From Arhodomonas aquaeolei DSM 8974 (GTDB lineage Bacteria > Pseudomonadota > Gammaproteobacteria > Nitrococcales > Nitrococcaceae): a stretch of DNA of 41,980 bases. The notes beneath the pieces are model-generated. The model was not told the DNA's origin and made no database searches. It saw only the letters and a program-made list of their open reading frames with translations. The stretch spans positions 1 to 41,980 of the forward strand of contig NZ_KB894822.1 in the NCBI RefSeq assembly GCF_000374645.1, in the 5' to 3' direction. Shown here one piece after another: positions 16,200-23,033 of this stretch (its first letter is position 1; every line of letters starts with the position of its first letter). The position numbers and the translations under genes were made by a program.

Positions 16200-17480
16200 A
16201 ATTACTGTTGCACAAAGCCGCTGCGCGGCAGGAAGGAAGCTTTGACGTGATCGGCACTGGTTCGCCGATGGAGATGTGACGGACGCTGCGGTGTGCGCCG
16301 CAAAAGGAGGCATGCAATGGCAGGGAAGCCGACGATTCAGGAGGTGTTCGTGCACCATTTCGATGAGGTGCGACGCGGCGGCAAACTGTCCGCGCCACAG
16401 CAACGCGCCGGGCAAGCGATTGTCGCCTGCCGCACCGACACGATGGGTGGCCACGAACAGCGCTGTCCCGACGGACACTTCGTGCGCACGCAGTACCACT
16501 CCTGCAGGCACCGCAGTTGCCCGACCTGTGCCGAGAAGGCGAAGGGCGAGTGGCTCGACAAGCAGCAGCAGCGGCTGCTGCCCTGCGATCACTTCCATGT
16601 GATCTTCACCGTCCCGCACGAACTGCTGCCGTTGTGGCGCTACAACCGCCGCGCGTTCACCGATGCGCTGTTCGGTGCATGCCGCGACACGCTGCTGCAA
16701 CTGCTCGGCCAGCAGCGCCACCTTGGCGCGACGCCCGGCATCCTCATGGCGCTGCACACCTGGGGGCGGACCCTGAACCAGCATCCGCACATCCACTGCC
16801 TGGTCACCGCCGGCGGCCTGACCCCGCAGGGGGAGTGGCGCCACGTGACCGGCGATTACCTGTTGCCCGCCGGGGTTGTGAAGCCGGTCTACCGCGGCAA
16901 GCTGCTGGCGAAGCTCTCGGACGCCATGCGCGCCGGGCGTCTGCGCGCGCCCGAAGGCACCTCCATCGAGGACCATCTTCGCTCCGCCGCCGCCAAGAAG
17001 TGGAACGTGCGTTTGGAAAGCCGCTACGGCCACGGCAGGGGCGTGGCGAAGTACCTTTCGCGCTACGTGCGCGGCGGGCCGCTCGCCAACACCCGGGTCG
17101 TCGGCGCCGGAGATGGCCACGTCCGGTTCCGCTACAAGGACCACCGTGACGGCAAGTACCGGGTCCGCTGCCTGGAGGCGCCGCGCCTCGTCGAGCATCT
17201 GCTGTGGCACGTCCCCGAGCCCGGCCAGCACACCGTGCGCCATGTGGGGCTCTACGCGCATGCCTGCAAAGAGCGCCGCGAGCGCTGCCGCACCCTGATC
17301 GATCCGCGCACGACGGGCTCGCAGGCGCACCAGCGCCAGAGCTGGCAGGCGTACATGGCGTCGATCGGCCACGGGGCGACGACGCGCTGTCCTCACTGCG
17401 GGCGGGCGCTGGTGCGCGGAGCCGCGATTGCCCACCGACAGCGGCGGCGACAAAATTCCCAATCAAGGTGGAGCGGACTT
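16165..17480 (+). mobile_element. IS91-family insertion sequence (ends approximate)
   Basis: The element is inferred from its transposase and from flanking palindromes. IS91 elements have no terminal inverted repeats and cause no target duplication, so the borders cannot be fixed by eye. The right border must lie before about 17480, since the next bases belong to an attC site. Confidence 0.5.
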
Positions 17481-17585
17481 TGTACAACGAGCCGTTCAAC
17501 CGGACCCGCACCGAGTCACGATCCGCCCGCGGAGACAACCCGAGCAGACAGCGCTCTTTTTTTGGCCTCGACGCGGGCCGGTTAA
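16317..17585 (+). CDS. IS91-family HUH/Y2 transposase
   Basis: Encodes 422 residues from ATG 16317 (AAAAGGAGG seven bases upstream). An N-terminal zinc domain (C50, C63, C68, C71) leads into the family motif FHVIFTVPHELLPLW (about 93-107). The HUH motif is HIH at 158-160 in HPHIHC, and the twin tyrosines Y246 and Y250 in VAKYLSRYV are present, so the rolling-circle transposase chemistry seems intact. A CPHC pair near 358-361 is the usual C-terminal landmark. From about residue 389 the frame runs into the first attC site of the cassette array, so the last ~34 residues are probably not native sequence. Confidence 0.88.
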   Translation: MAGKPTIQEVFVHHFDEVRRGGKLSAPQQRAGQAIVACRTDTMGGHEQRCPDGHFVRTQYHSCRHRSCPTCAEKAKGEWLDKQQQRLLPCDHFHVIFTVPHELLPLWRYNRRAFTDALFGACRDTLLQLLGQQRHLGATPGILMALHTWGRTLNQHPHIHCLVTAGGLTPQGEWRHVTGDYLLPAGVVKPVYRGKLLAKLSDAMRAGRLRAPEGTSIEDHLRSAAAKKWNVRLESRYGHGRGVAKYLSRYVRGGPLANTRVVGAGDGHVRFRYKDHRDGKYRVRCLEAPRLVEHLLWHVPEPGQHTVRHVGLYAHACKERRERCRTLIDPRTTGSQAHQRQSWQAYMASIGHGATTRCPHCGRALVRGAAIAHRQRRRQNSQSRWSGLCTTSRSTGPAPSHDPPAETTRADSALFLASTRAG

Positions 17586-17598
17586 CTATTCGTTAGGG
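17482..17598 (+). other. attC site A
   Basis: R'' is GTACAAC (17482-17488), spacer GAGCC, L'' GTTCAACC (17494-17501). On the other side are L' GGTTAAC (17580-17586; bases from 17580), spacer TATTC and R' GTTAGGG (17592-17598). L'' contains one extra C relative to L', and a further unpaired A follows in CCGGACCCGC against GCGGGCCGG. These are the extrahelical bases that orient integrase. Its own upstream gene is lost, presumably displaced by the IS91-type element. Confidence 0.8.
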
Positions 17599-17610
17599 GA
17601 AGGAGCGACA

Positions 17611-18117
17611 ATGAAGAACAATTCTCACCTCGTTGGTGTCGGGGGTTGGCTTTTGCTTTTGACGGTCGGGCTTACCATTCTCGGTCCTCTGATGGGCCTT
17701 GGCCGCTTAGCTGGGGAGTTTCAGGCTGCTGAAAAGATGAACCCCGGCTTAGCCACGAGCTCTCAGTGGCTTCAGTACAAGGAATATTCGTGGTGGGTTG
17801 CAGGGATTGCGGCAGTCATCAGTTTCTGTGCCGGCTATCGGCTTTGGAAGATTCATGCGGTTGAGTCGGTTCGCTTCGCTGTCCTGGCCCTCTGGATCAT
17901 CGGACCTGGTGCCACCATTGCGCAGGCAGTCGTGATGGTGATCGTTTTCGGGGGGCGTGCCGCCACCGCAGGTCCTAAGATGGTCGGCGGCCTGCTGGGG
18001 TCACTGATCGTTGCGTCCATATGGACTGCTTATCTGCTGCGGTCAAGGCGGGTGCAGAACACCTATAAGCGTCCATTGGCGCCTCGGGCGGAATCTGAAA
18101 CCGAGGGGCAGCCCTAA
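17611..18117 (+). CDS. Cassette gene 1: DUF2569-type membrane protein
   Basis: Encodes 168 residues; AAGGAG lies six bases before ATG 17611, only a few bases after the attC A recombination point. Four hydrophobic helices are visible (about 10-32, 58-78, 88-112 and 125-145). The N-terminal VGVGGWLLLLTVGLTILGPL is typical of DUF2569 proteins, which are often carried by mobile DNA and have no known function. The stop codon TAA is inside the R'' box of attC B. Codon use is less GC-biased than in the flanking chromosome. Confidence 0.8.
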   Translation: MKNNSHLVGVGGWLLLLTVGLTILGPLMGLGRLAGEFQAAEKMNPGLATSSQWLQYKEYSWWVAGIAAVISFCAGYRLWKIHAVESVRFAVLALWIIGPGATIAQAVVMVIVFGGRAATAGPKMVGGLLGSLIVASIWTAYLLRSRRVQNTYKRPLAPRAESETEGQP

Positions 18118-18174
18118 CATCTGGCTCGAGCCGACGTCGCCTTCGGCGCGGCGGCTCGAGCCAGGGCATTAGGA
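18112..18174 (+). other. attC site B (short, atypical R')
   Basis: R'' CCCTAAC (18112-18118) overlaps the stop of cassette gene 1. A strong stem of TGGCTCGAGCCG with CGGCTCGAGCCA follows, with inner pairing around TTCG. The R' side reads ATTAGGA (18168-18174) instead of GTTRRRY, so the G at the normal crossover position is A. AGGAG of the next gene's ribosome site overlaps this R' box. At about 63 bp it is near the short end for attC sites. Confidence 0.65.
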
Positions 18175-18181
18175 GTCTAAA

Positions 18182-18610
18182 ATGAGCGAGATAAAGACAA
18201 ATCAAGAAAAAGCCCTTAGCAAAATAAAAACTGCCTTCTGGGCAGCGGTCATTCTCGTCGTAATAAATGGGGGCTTAAGAGTTCTGGCAATTACCGATGG
18301 AAATTCTTCGATGGAAGATGTAATTATTTATTTGGCCGACCCAATCATTATGTTGGCGCTCGCATTCTGGTTGCTGAAAGGAAAAAGTCGTGCTGCATCT
18401 ATTGCTCTACTCGTCCTTTTTTTATTAGGAAAAGCAAGCTTGTTTCTTCCCTTGTTGGGGGTCGATCTGTCCCCAGAACAGCAAAATACATTTATCGAGG
18501 CGGCAACACGTCAGATTATATGGATCGCGATTTTCGGCTATGCCTTTATACAGGGAATTCTGGGCGCATTTACATTCCAGCGCTCTTTGAATACGAGCAA
18601 TGACACCTAA
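18182..18610 (+). CDS. Cassette gene 2: small four-helix membrane protein
   Basis: Encodes 142 residues from ATG 18182. A charged N-terminus (MSEIKTNQEKALSKIK) precedes hydrophobic helices at about 18-36, 45-66, 70-92 and 108-130. No family is recognised. It is clearly AT-richer than the chromosome on either side, with many AAA, ATT and TTA codons, which marks foreign origin. Its TAA lies inside the R'' box of attC C. Translation is expected from AGGAG embedded in the preceding attC. Confidence 0.75.
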   Translation: MSEIKTNQEKALSKIKTAFWAAVILVVINGGLRVLAITDGNSSMEDVIIYLADPIIMLALAFWLLKGKSRAASIALLVLFLLGKASLFLPLLGVDLSPEQQNTFIEAATRQIIWIAIFGYAFIQGILGAFTFQRSLNTSNDT

Positions 18611-18685
18611 CAATAGCTTCAATCAGGACGCATTTTTCGCTCGCTGTGCCCGCTCCAAATGCGCCTGTTAAGCTGAACGTTAGTA
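18605..18685 (+). other. attC site C (best preserved)
   Basis: R'' ACCTAAC (18605-18611) is a perfect RYYYAAC and R' is GTTAGTA (18679-18685). The left arm GCTTCAATCAGGACGCATTT pairs with the right arm 18657-18673 except for three single unpaired bases (C, T, A) on the left. Such extrahelical bases on one strand are a defining attC trait and are hard to explain as an ordinary terminator. Total length is 81 bp. Confidence 0.88.
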
Positions 18686-18940
18686 CTCAGTTGTGGATAC
18701 GAATAGAGGTCGCTGGCATGCACTGTCTAAGCCAGAGATAGAGACTAAGGTGTTTGATAGGTAATAGGGACAGTAATAGGGGACAGACAGTAATAGGGAG
18801 TAATAGGGGACAGACCACATTTCTTCCGCTCCAGCGGGAGCCATCTTCGTGGTCTGTCCTTGATTTGGCCCGTGGGTGCGATAAGAGCGTAATAATGGAG
18901 CATCGGTTTATGCCTGAAAAGCCTCCTTACGAGCCGGCTC
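18686..18940. repeat. GTAATAGGG repeat tract with inverted GGACAGACCAC
   Basis: Four direct copies of GTAATAGGG start at 18761, 18773, 18790 and 18800, some extended to GGGACAGAC. The last runs into GGACAGACCAC (18808-18818), which is exactly inverted as GTGGTCTGTCC at 18849-18859; between them CCGCT and AGCGG form a small hairpin. A diverged direct copy of the 23-bp unit 18802-18824 recurs at 19149-19171 (19 of 23 bases). Motifs of this kind are often seen near RAYT-type mobile elements. It forms the leader of cassette gene 3. Confidence 0.65.
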
Positions 18941-19138
18941 ATGGATCATGAGCGTGTGGTTTGCTGGTGCGTTGCAGTTGGAATGGGAATATTGCTTCTG
19001 ATCGGGCCAATCGCGGCAGCCATCTCGAATGAGGCCGAATTTCACCCATTACAAATCATTGTGCCACTGGTCCTGATCCCGCTGGCGGTTGCACGATTGA
19101 AAGGCTGGGTGAAACAGGGTAGCGGCGGAGGCCCTTGA
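18941..19138 (+). CDS. Cassette gene 3: two-helix small membrane protein
   Basis: Encodes 65 residues from ATG 18941. Hydrophobic helices lie at about 7-28 (VCWCVAVGMGILLLIGPIAAAI) and 38-53 (PLQIIVPLVLIPLAVARL). The C-terminus is basic then Gly-rich. There is no good Shine-Dalgarno, so the start and even the gene are less certain than its neighbours. It lies between two diverged copies of the AATAGGGGACAGAC repeat and is followed after about 150 bp by attC D. No family is recognised. Confidence 0.5.
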   Translation: MDHERVVCWCVAVGMGILLLIGPIAAAISNEAEFHPLQIIVPLVLIPLAVARLKGWVKQGSGGGP

Positions 19139-19289
19139 AGGCGTGAACAATAGGAGAAAGACTACGTTTCTCGCCTTGGACGGGAAATCAAGGGAGCAGA
19201 GTACTTTAAGCCGGTTCCGATGGGACCGGGATGTCGGTTTTAACGGCCCTGACCCCTTGAACACCTTGATCTTTTGTGATCCGGGCAAA

Positions 19290-19349
19290 TCCCAACAAAA
19301 CCATGCAGCCGACGCTCGTGCCTCGCGCGGCTGATGGTTGGCGTTATGT
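19290..19349 (+). other. attC site D
   Basis: The R''-like box TCCCAAC (19290-19296) and R' GTTATGT (19343-19349) flank a stem in which AACCATGCAGCC pairs with GGCTGATGGTT, leaving one extrahelical G. Inner bases GCCGACGC and GCGCGGC continue the pairing loosely. At about 60 bp it is a short attC. Confidence 0.75.
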
Positions 19350-19370
19350 GCCAAGAGCCATGGGGGAAGG

Positions 19371-19835
19371 ATGGAGCACAACTTCGAACGTCTAAAAGCC
19401 CATATCCTCCCTTTGTCGAATGCTGATGACTTCGACGCTGCAAGGCGAGAGTGGACCCTGGTCGGCATCGAGGTGAGCGAGGAGTTCGACAATTGTCCGT
19501 GTGGGCAGGACATCAAGGAACACTGCCACATTCGCAATGACCTCAACGGAAACACCACCTATGTCGGCAACGTCTGCATCAACAGGTTCATCGGTATAGA
19601 TACGGGGAATCTGTTTGCCGGCCTCAAGCGTGTGGCACAAGACGACAAGGCGAATGCCAACGAGGACTTGATAATTCACGCCTACAGGTTCGGCTACATC
19701 TATGAGTTCGAGTACAAGTTCCTCATGGACACCCGCCGCAAGCGGAAGCTGTCGCCGAAACAGCTTGCGTGGAAGCAGAAGATAAACCGCCGCATCCTCA
19801 ACCAGACGGTCGTGCAGCGGCGTAGTAGCACATAA
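19371..19835 (+). CDS. Cassette gene 4: Cys-rich protein of unknown function
   Basis: Encodes 154 residues from ATG 19371 with GGAAGG directly upstream. Residues 40-75 hold C42, C44, C52 and C69 in the order CPCG-x7-C-x16-C, together with NGNTTYVGNVCINRF. This looks like a small zinc-binding fold; similar CxCG...NGN...VGNVC segments occur in cassette and phage proteins, as I recall, but no function is known to me. The C-terminal third is basic (DTRRKRKLSPKQLAWKQKINRR), which would suit nucleic-acid binding. It lies between attC D and attC E, its TAA falling in the R'' box of attC E. Confidence 0.75.
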   Translation: MEHNFERLKAHILPLSNADDFDAARREWTLVGIEVSEEFDNCPCGQDIKEHCHIRNDLNGNTTYVGNVCINRFIGIDTGNLFAGLKRVAQDDKANANEDLIIHAYRFGYIYEFEYKFLMDTRRKRKLSPKQLAWKQKINRRILNQTVVQRRSST

Positions 19836-19908
19836 CTAGCGATTGGAGTCCGACCGGCCAAAAGCCGCGCGGCGGCTTTCGGTCGGCGGCTCAAGCGCGG
19901 CGTTAAGT
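19830..19908 (+). other. attC site E
   Basis: R'' ACATAAC (19830-19836) overlaps the stop of cassette gene 4. R' GTTAAGT (19902-19908) fits GTTRRRY exactly. The stem includes CGACCG with CGGTCG and AAAGCCGC with GGCGGCTTT; TTGGAG opposite CTCAAG leaves one extrahelical G in the left arm. Confidence 0.8.
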
Positions 19909-19920
19909 GGAGCAGCCCTA

Positions 19921-20589
19921 GTGGCAGCGGAATCCAATACGTCTGAGCATGCATTGTCACTCATCAAGGCCGGTATAGCCGGGGTACCCGTGGTTGGCGG
20001 TCCGATAGCAAGCTTGATCGGCGACTATGTGCCAACAGCTACCCAACGCTCAATTGATCGGGCAATCGAACTTCTATCAGAACGCCTAAGAAAACTTGAG
20101 GGTCGACTCGACGTTGAAGCTGTTGATAAAGATGAGTTCGCTGAGCTGTTTAAGTCATCATATCTCTCAATTGTTAGAAGCCACAACGAGAGCAAGCTGA
20201 GGGGGGCGACAGCGATATTGGCGAATTTGCTTCTGGAAGAGGGTGATGCTGAAAAGCTAACCTACACCGAACTGGATCATTTTGCTCGTTGCGTAGAAAC
20301 ATTATCGGGTGGTGCGGTCGAGGTATTAGGGGCTGTCGTGAGGGAAGCTCGCAGCGAGGGCCGAGCCGACGGTGATGAGGCAGCATTCCGGGTGAATTTC
20401 TCGCAGATTAATGATCAGTTCAACCATCTTTCTCCACACTTGCTGATGGGGTTGGTGGGTGAGCTCGACGCGGCAAATCTTCTGCATCGCGGAAATACTC
20501 CGACAATCCGCACCACAAACTATGCAAATTACCCAATCGAGCTTACGCCGCTGGGAAAGCGATTTGCTCGTTTTGTACTCGAATCATAG
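19921..20589 (+). CDS. Cassette gene 5: helical protein of unknown function
   Basis: Encodes 222 residues from GTG 19921, with GGAGC upstream and just after the attC E crossover; the frame is open further upstream but would start within attC. A hydrophobic Gly-rich N-terminus (LIKAGIAGVPVVGGPIASLIGDYVP) is followed by a probable coiled coil (IDRAIELLSERLRKLEGRLDVEAVDKDEFAELF), a conserved-looking KLRGATAILANLLLEE segment and a small C-terminal domain. I recall similar proteins scattered in many genomes without assigned roles, so the function is open. No attC follows it. Confidence 0.75.
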   Translation: MAAESNTSEHALSLIKAGIAGVPVVGGPIASLIGDYVPTATQRSIDRAIELLSERLRKLEGRLDVEAVDKDEFAELFKSSYLSIVRSHNESKLRGATAILANLLLEEGDAEKLTYTELDHFARCVETLSGGAVEVLGAVVREARSEGRADGDEAAFRVNFSQINDQFNHLSPHLLMGLVGELDAANLLHRGNTPTIRTTNYANYPIELTPLGKRFARFVLES

Positions 20590-20669
20590 TCACATAAACT
20601 CGCGTTGCACTGGTTCCCTTCACGTCTATCTCCCTTATGGCGTGCGTTCTTCGGATGCGTATTCCCGTC

Positions 20670-21722
20670 CTAATTGCGCCGTAACGCGTGCGCCTCGAGC
20701 TTGCCCGCGTACTCGCGAATGCTGTGATCGGTGCCCGATGCCTTCGCATACGTCCCGATAAGTCGCCAAAGCACCTGCTGCGACTTCCAGAAGAAGTTGG
20801 GACTCTTTCGAACCTGAAGCTTCGCAAACGGGAAGCCCCGGGCATCGGGTGTGTTGGGTGCGTCGGAGAGGAAGACCAGATTGCCGAAGTGCGTGTAGCC
20901 GGCGAAGCGCTTGCGAAGGAACTCGGAGATCGCCAACGTCCCATTGAGCGGAATGAGTCTCAGCCCACCCAGGACGATCTTCAACCCATACCCGAATGGA
21001 ACCCTGGCCACACCGTCGGCGGCGTTGACGACACGGTATACCGGGGTTTTTATCCCCTCGAAAAACGCATCGTCCCCAACACGGGGGCCCCCGAAGGTGT
21101 AGCACGCGCCCGTGCCATTGCGCTCCAGATACCGAGTTGCGACTATCGCCAATGCCCCACCCAGGGAGTGGCCCGTGATATAGACGGGCGGACCCGCATG
21201 TTTTTCAAGCGCCTCTTCGATGGCGTCGCGTACTCGCTCGAACGCCTCCAGGAAGCCCCGGTGGATACGTCCCTGTTTAGGCGCTGTCACCAGATCCGCC
21301 TTCACGTCCGTGAGCACATCCGTGATTCCCGGCTGGGTTCCCCGAAACGCCAGAATCAGCATGCCCTCTTCGCTGTCCTCCGTTTTGCTCAGGCGCGCCA
21401 GCAGCGCCTCGGTGCCATCGTGGGCAAATGTCTCGAGCAGCTCGAAGTTCGCCGCACGCAGGGCCTCCACCGTATGTGTCGGCACCCCTGACTCCGATTC
21501 CACCGCCCGTCTCACCAGTGCTTCGACGGCGTCCGCCGCCTGACCGGAAACGACCGCTTCACGAATCTCTTCCGCCAGGTTGTCCACGGACACCTCGGAC
21601 GGTAGCGGCTCGTAGACCAGTCGCGCGATCTCCGCCATGATCCACGCCGTACGATCCGAGTATGCGGCCCGTGTGATTGGTGGCCGTTCCAGAAGTTGAG
21701 TAGAAACAAAGAAATCGGCCAT
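20670..21722 (-). CDS. Class 3 lipase / alpha-beta hydrolase
   Basis: Encodes 350 residues. ATG 21720-21722 follows AAGGAGGGGG, so it is preferred over in-frame ATGs at 21749 and 21809. The catalytic triad is S186 in ITGHSLGGA, D236 in VVNAADGVARVP and H333 in TDHSIREY. The oxyanion segment ILAFRGTQPG (about 123-132) is present. This is the fungal-type (class 3) lipase fold acting on acylglycerols or phospholipids. No signal peptide is seen, so it seems cytosolic or exported by another route. It is opposite in strand to the cassette array and has no attC, so it was probably not acquired as a cassette. Confidence 0.88.
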   Translation of the reverse strand: MADFFVSTQLLERPPITRAAYSDRTAWIMAEIARLVYEPLPSEVSVDNLAEEIREAVVSGQAADAVEALVRRAVESESGVPTHTVEALRAANFELLETFAHDGTEALLARLSKTEDSEEGMLILAFRGTQPGITDVLTDVKADLVTAPKQGRIHRGFLEAFERVRDAIEEALEKHAGPPVYITGHSLGGALAIVATRYLERNGTGACYTFGGPRVGDDAFFEGIKTPVYRVVNAADGVARVPFGYGLKIVLGGLRLIPLNGTLAISEFLRKRFAGYTHFGNLVFLSDAPNTPDARGFPFAKLQVRKSPNFFWKSQQVLWRLIGTYAKASGTDHSIREYAGKLEAHALRRN

Positions 21723-22106
21723 CACCCCCTCCTTGTATTTGAATACCATGGTGCGGCTTTTGACTTTATTGTGATTCACATTAGCGCGCGCCGACGCTCT
21801 GTTTGTCAAACGGAATTAGCCGGGAATTTTCCGGACAGGGCGGAAGTCAGGCATACGGCATATGCAGCCTGGACACCGGGGCGTCCATCTATCCGATTCT
21901 TGAATTACAAAACGTGCGCAACCAGGAGAAAAATCAATCCTCGCCGTCTTTGTCCGCCTTCCAAGCACGGTTGCGTAATACAACCTCAGGCTGTGAAAGA
22001 ACCGCCCCCGGCACTCGCTCCTGTCGCACCGGTGACCAATCCATTAGAGTCTCCCCTGTCGTGCACCGGAAGCACGCTCACCACTCGGCAATCCACGGAG
22101 GGAATC
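21723..22106. other. Intergenic region, no gene recognised
   Basis: A 384-bp gap between divergent lipase and DNA ligase genes. It is less GC-rich than the chromosome average. Short dyads such as GCATA-CGGCA-TATGC are present near 21850-21870, but no operator, RNA or attC site can be supported. Confidence 0.4.
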
Positions 22107-22967
22107 ATGTCTGCCCGAACGCTCGCCCTGCTGTTCTTCTGTCTCCTGGCCCCGGCCGTCGCGCAGGCGGAGGTCGCACCGCCCCCGCTCCTGCTCGCGA
22201 ATGTGTACGAGGGGGATGCCGACGTCTCCCAATACTGGGTGAGCGAGAAGCTCGACGGGGTGCGCGGTTACTGGGATGGCGAGCGGCTGCTGACCCGCGG
22301 TGGCCACCCGGTGAATCCGCCGGACTGGTTCACGGCCGGATGGCCGAAGCGCCCCATGGACGGCGAGCTGTGGATGGGGCGGGGGCACTTCGCGGCGGTG
22401 AGCGGTGTGGTGCGCACCGAGGAGCCCGTGGACGCAGCGTGGCGGAAGGTCCGCTTCATGGTCTTCGACCTGCCGGCCCACGGTGGGCCGTTCGAGGCCC
22501 GGGTCTTCGCCATGCGCCGCCTGCTGGACGACCCGGACATCCCCTGGCTGCGGCCCGTCCGCCAGTTCCGCGTCGACGATGCGGCGGCGCTCGACGAGCG
22601 CCTTGCCGACATCGTCGACAAAGGCGGCGAGGGGCTGATGCTGCACCGTCGCGACGCCATCCACGAGACGGGCCGCAGCGACGCATTGCTCAAGTACAAG
22701 CCCTACCGCGACGCGGAGGCGCGGGTCGTGGCCTACACCGAGGGTGAGGGCAAGTACGAGGGGATGCTCGGCGCCCTGGTGGTCGAGCGGCCGGACGGGC
22801 TGCGATTCCGCATCGGCACGGGGTTCACCGATGCCGAACGGGCCGACCCGCCGCCAGTGGGCAGCCGCATCACCTACCGTTACAACGGCCTGACCGCCGA
22901 CGGCGTGCCGCGATTCGCACGATTCCTGCGCGTGCGCCCGCAGATGCCGGCCGAACAGCGGGAGTGA
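22107..22967 (+). CDS. Secreted ATP-dependent DNA ligase (LigE-type)
   Basis: Encodes 286 residues from ATG 22107, with CGGAGG upstream. A signal peptide (residues 1-21, ending AVAQA) precedes a minimal ATP-dependent ligase: nucleotidyl lysine K48 in EKLDGVRGYW, motif III FMVFDLP, motif IV GGEGLMLH, motif V LLKYKPY, then an OB-fold domain with RIGTGFTD and ITYRYNGLT. No extra DNA-binding domain is present, which is typical of periplasmic LigE proteins. These seal nicks in extracellular or incoming DNA and have been linked to natural transformation and biofilm DNA. Its place beside a cassette array fits a DNA-uptake theme, but this is only suggestive. Confidence 0.9.
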   Translation: MSARTLALLFFCLLAPAVAQAEVAPPPLLLANVYEGDADVSQYWVSEKLDGVRGYWDGERLLTRGGHPVNPPDWFTAGWPKRPMDGELWMGRGHFAAVSGVVRTEEPVDAAWRKVRFMVFDLPAHGGPFEARVFAMRRLLDDPDIPWLRPVRQFRVDDAAALDERLADIVDKGGEGLMLHRRDAIHETGRSDALLKYKPYRDAEARVVAYTEGEGKYEGMLGALVVERPDGLRFRIGTGFTDAERADPPPVGSRITYRYNGLTADGVPRFARFLRVRPQMPAEQRE

Positions 22968-22970
22968 CAG

Positions 22971-23005
22971 GGGCCGCCCCGGCGCACTGCCCCGGGGCAC
23001 GGCCC
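22971..23005. terminator. Hairpin between convergent ligE-like and oxidoreductase genes
   Basis: GGGCCG-CCCCGG (22971-22982) pairs with CCGGGG-CA-CGGCCC (22992-23005) with a two-base bulge and a 9-nt loop. It lies right after the DNA ligase stop and just before the convergent oxidoreductase stop. No T-run follows, so termination efficiency is uncertain. Confidence 0.4.
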
Positions 23006-23033
23006 TTCGAACGATCCGTCGGCCTTTTGCCGG

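Larger units (their letters stand above)
17482..20589 (+). mobile_element. Integron gene-cassette array without visible integrase (CALIN-like)
   Basis: Five attC-like sites (17482-17598, 18112-18174, 18605-18685, 19290-19349, 19830-19908) alternate with five same-strand genes. Each site has an R''-spacer-L'' / L'-spacer-R' plan with unpaired spacers and, in at least four, extrahelical bases. Genes end inside or just before the R'' box. No intI gene lies in the window, and the last gene (to 20589) has no attC after it, so the right end seems truncated or decayed. The left part is interrupted by the IS91-type element. Confidence 0.85.

Noticed and set aside
18761-18818. GTAATAGGG repeats as a CRISPR array
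   Set aside because: Units are about 9-18 bp with spacing of about 10-17 bp, with no uniform spacers and no cas genes.
18895-18951. Short frame overlapping the start of cassette gene 3
   Set aside because: Fewer than 20 codons from its ATG, with no ribosome site or family features.
20590-20669. Terminal attC after cassette gene 5
   Set aside because: No R' box with a pairing R'' box was found in the 80 bp before the lipase gene.
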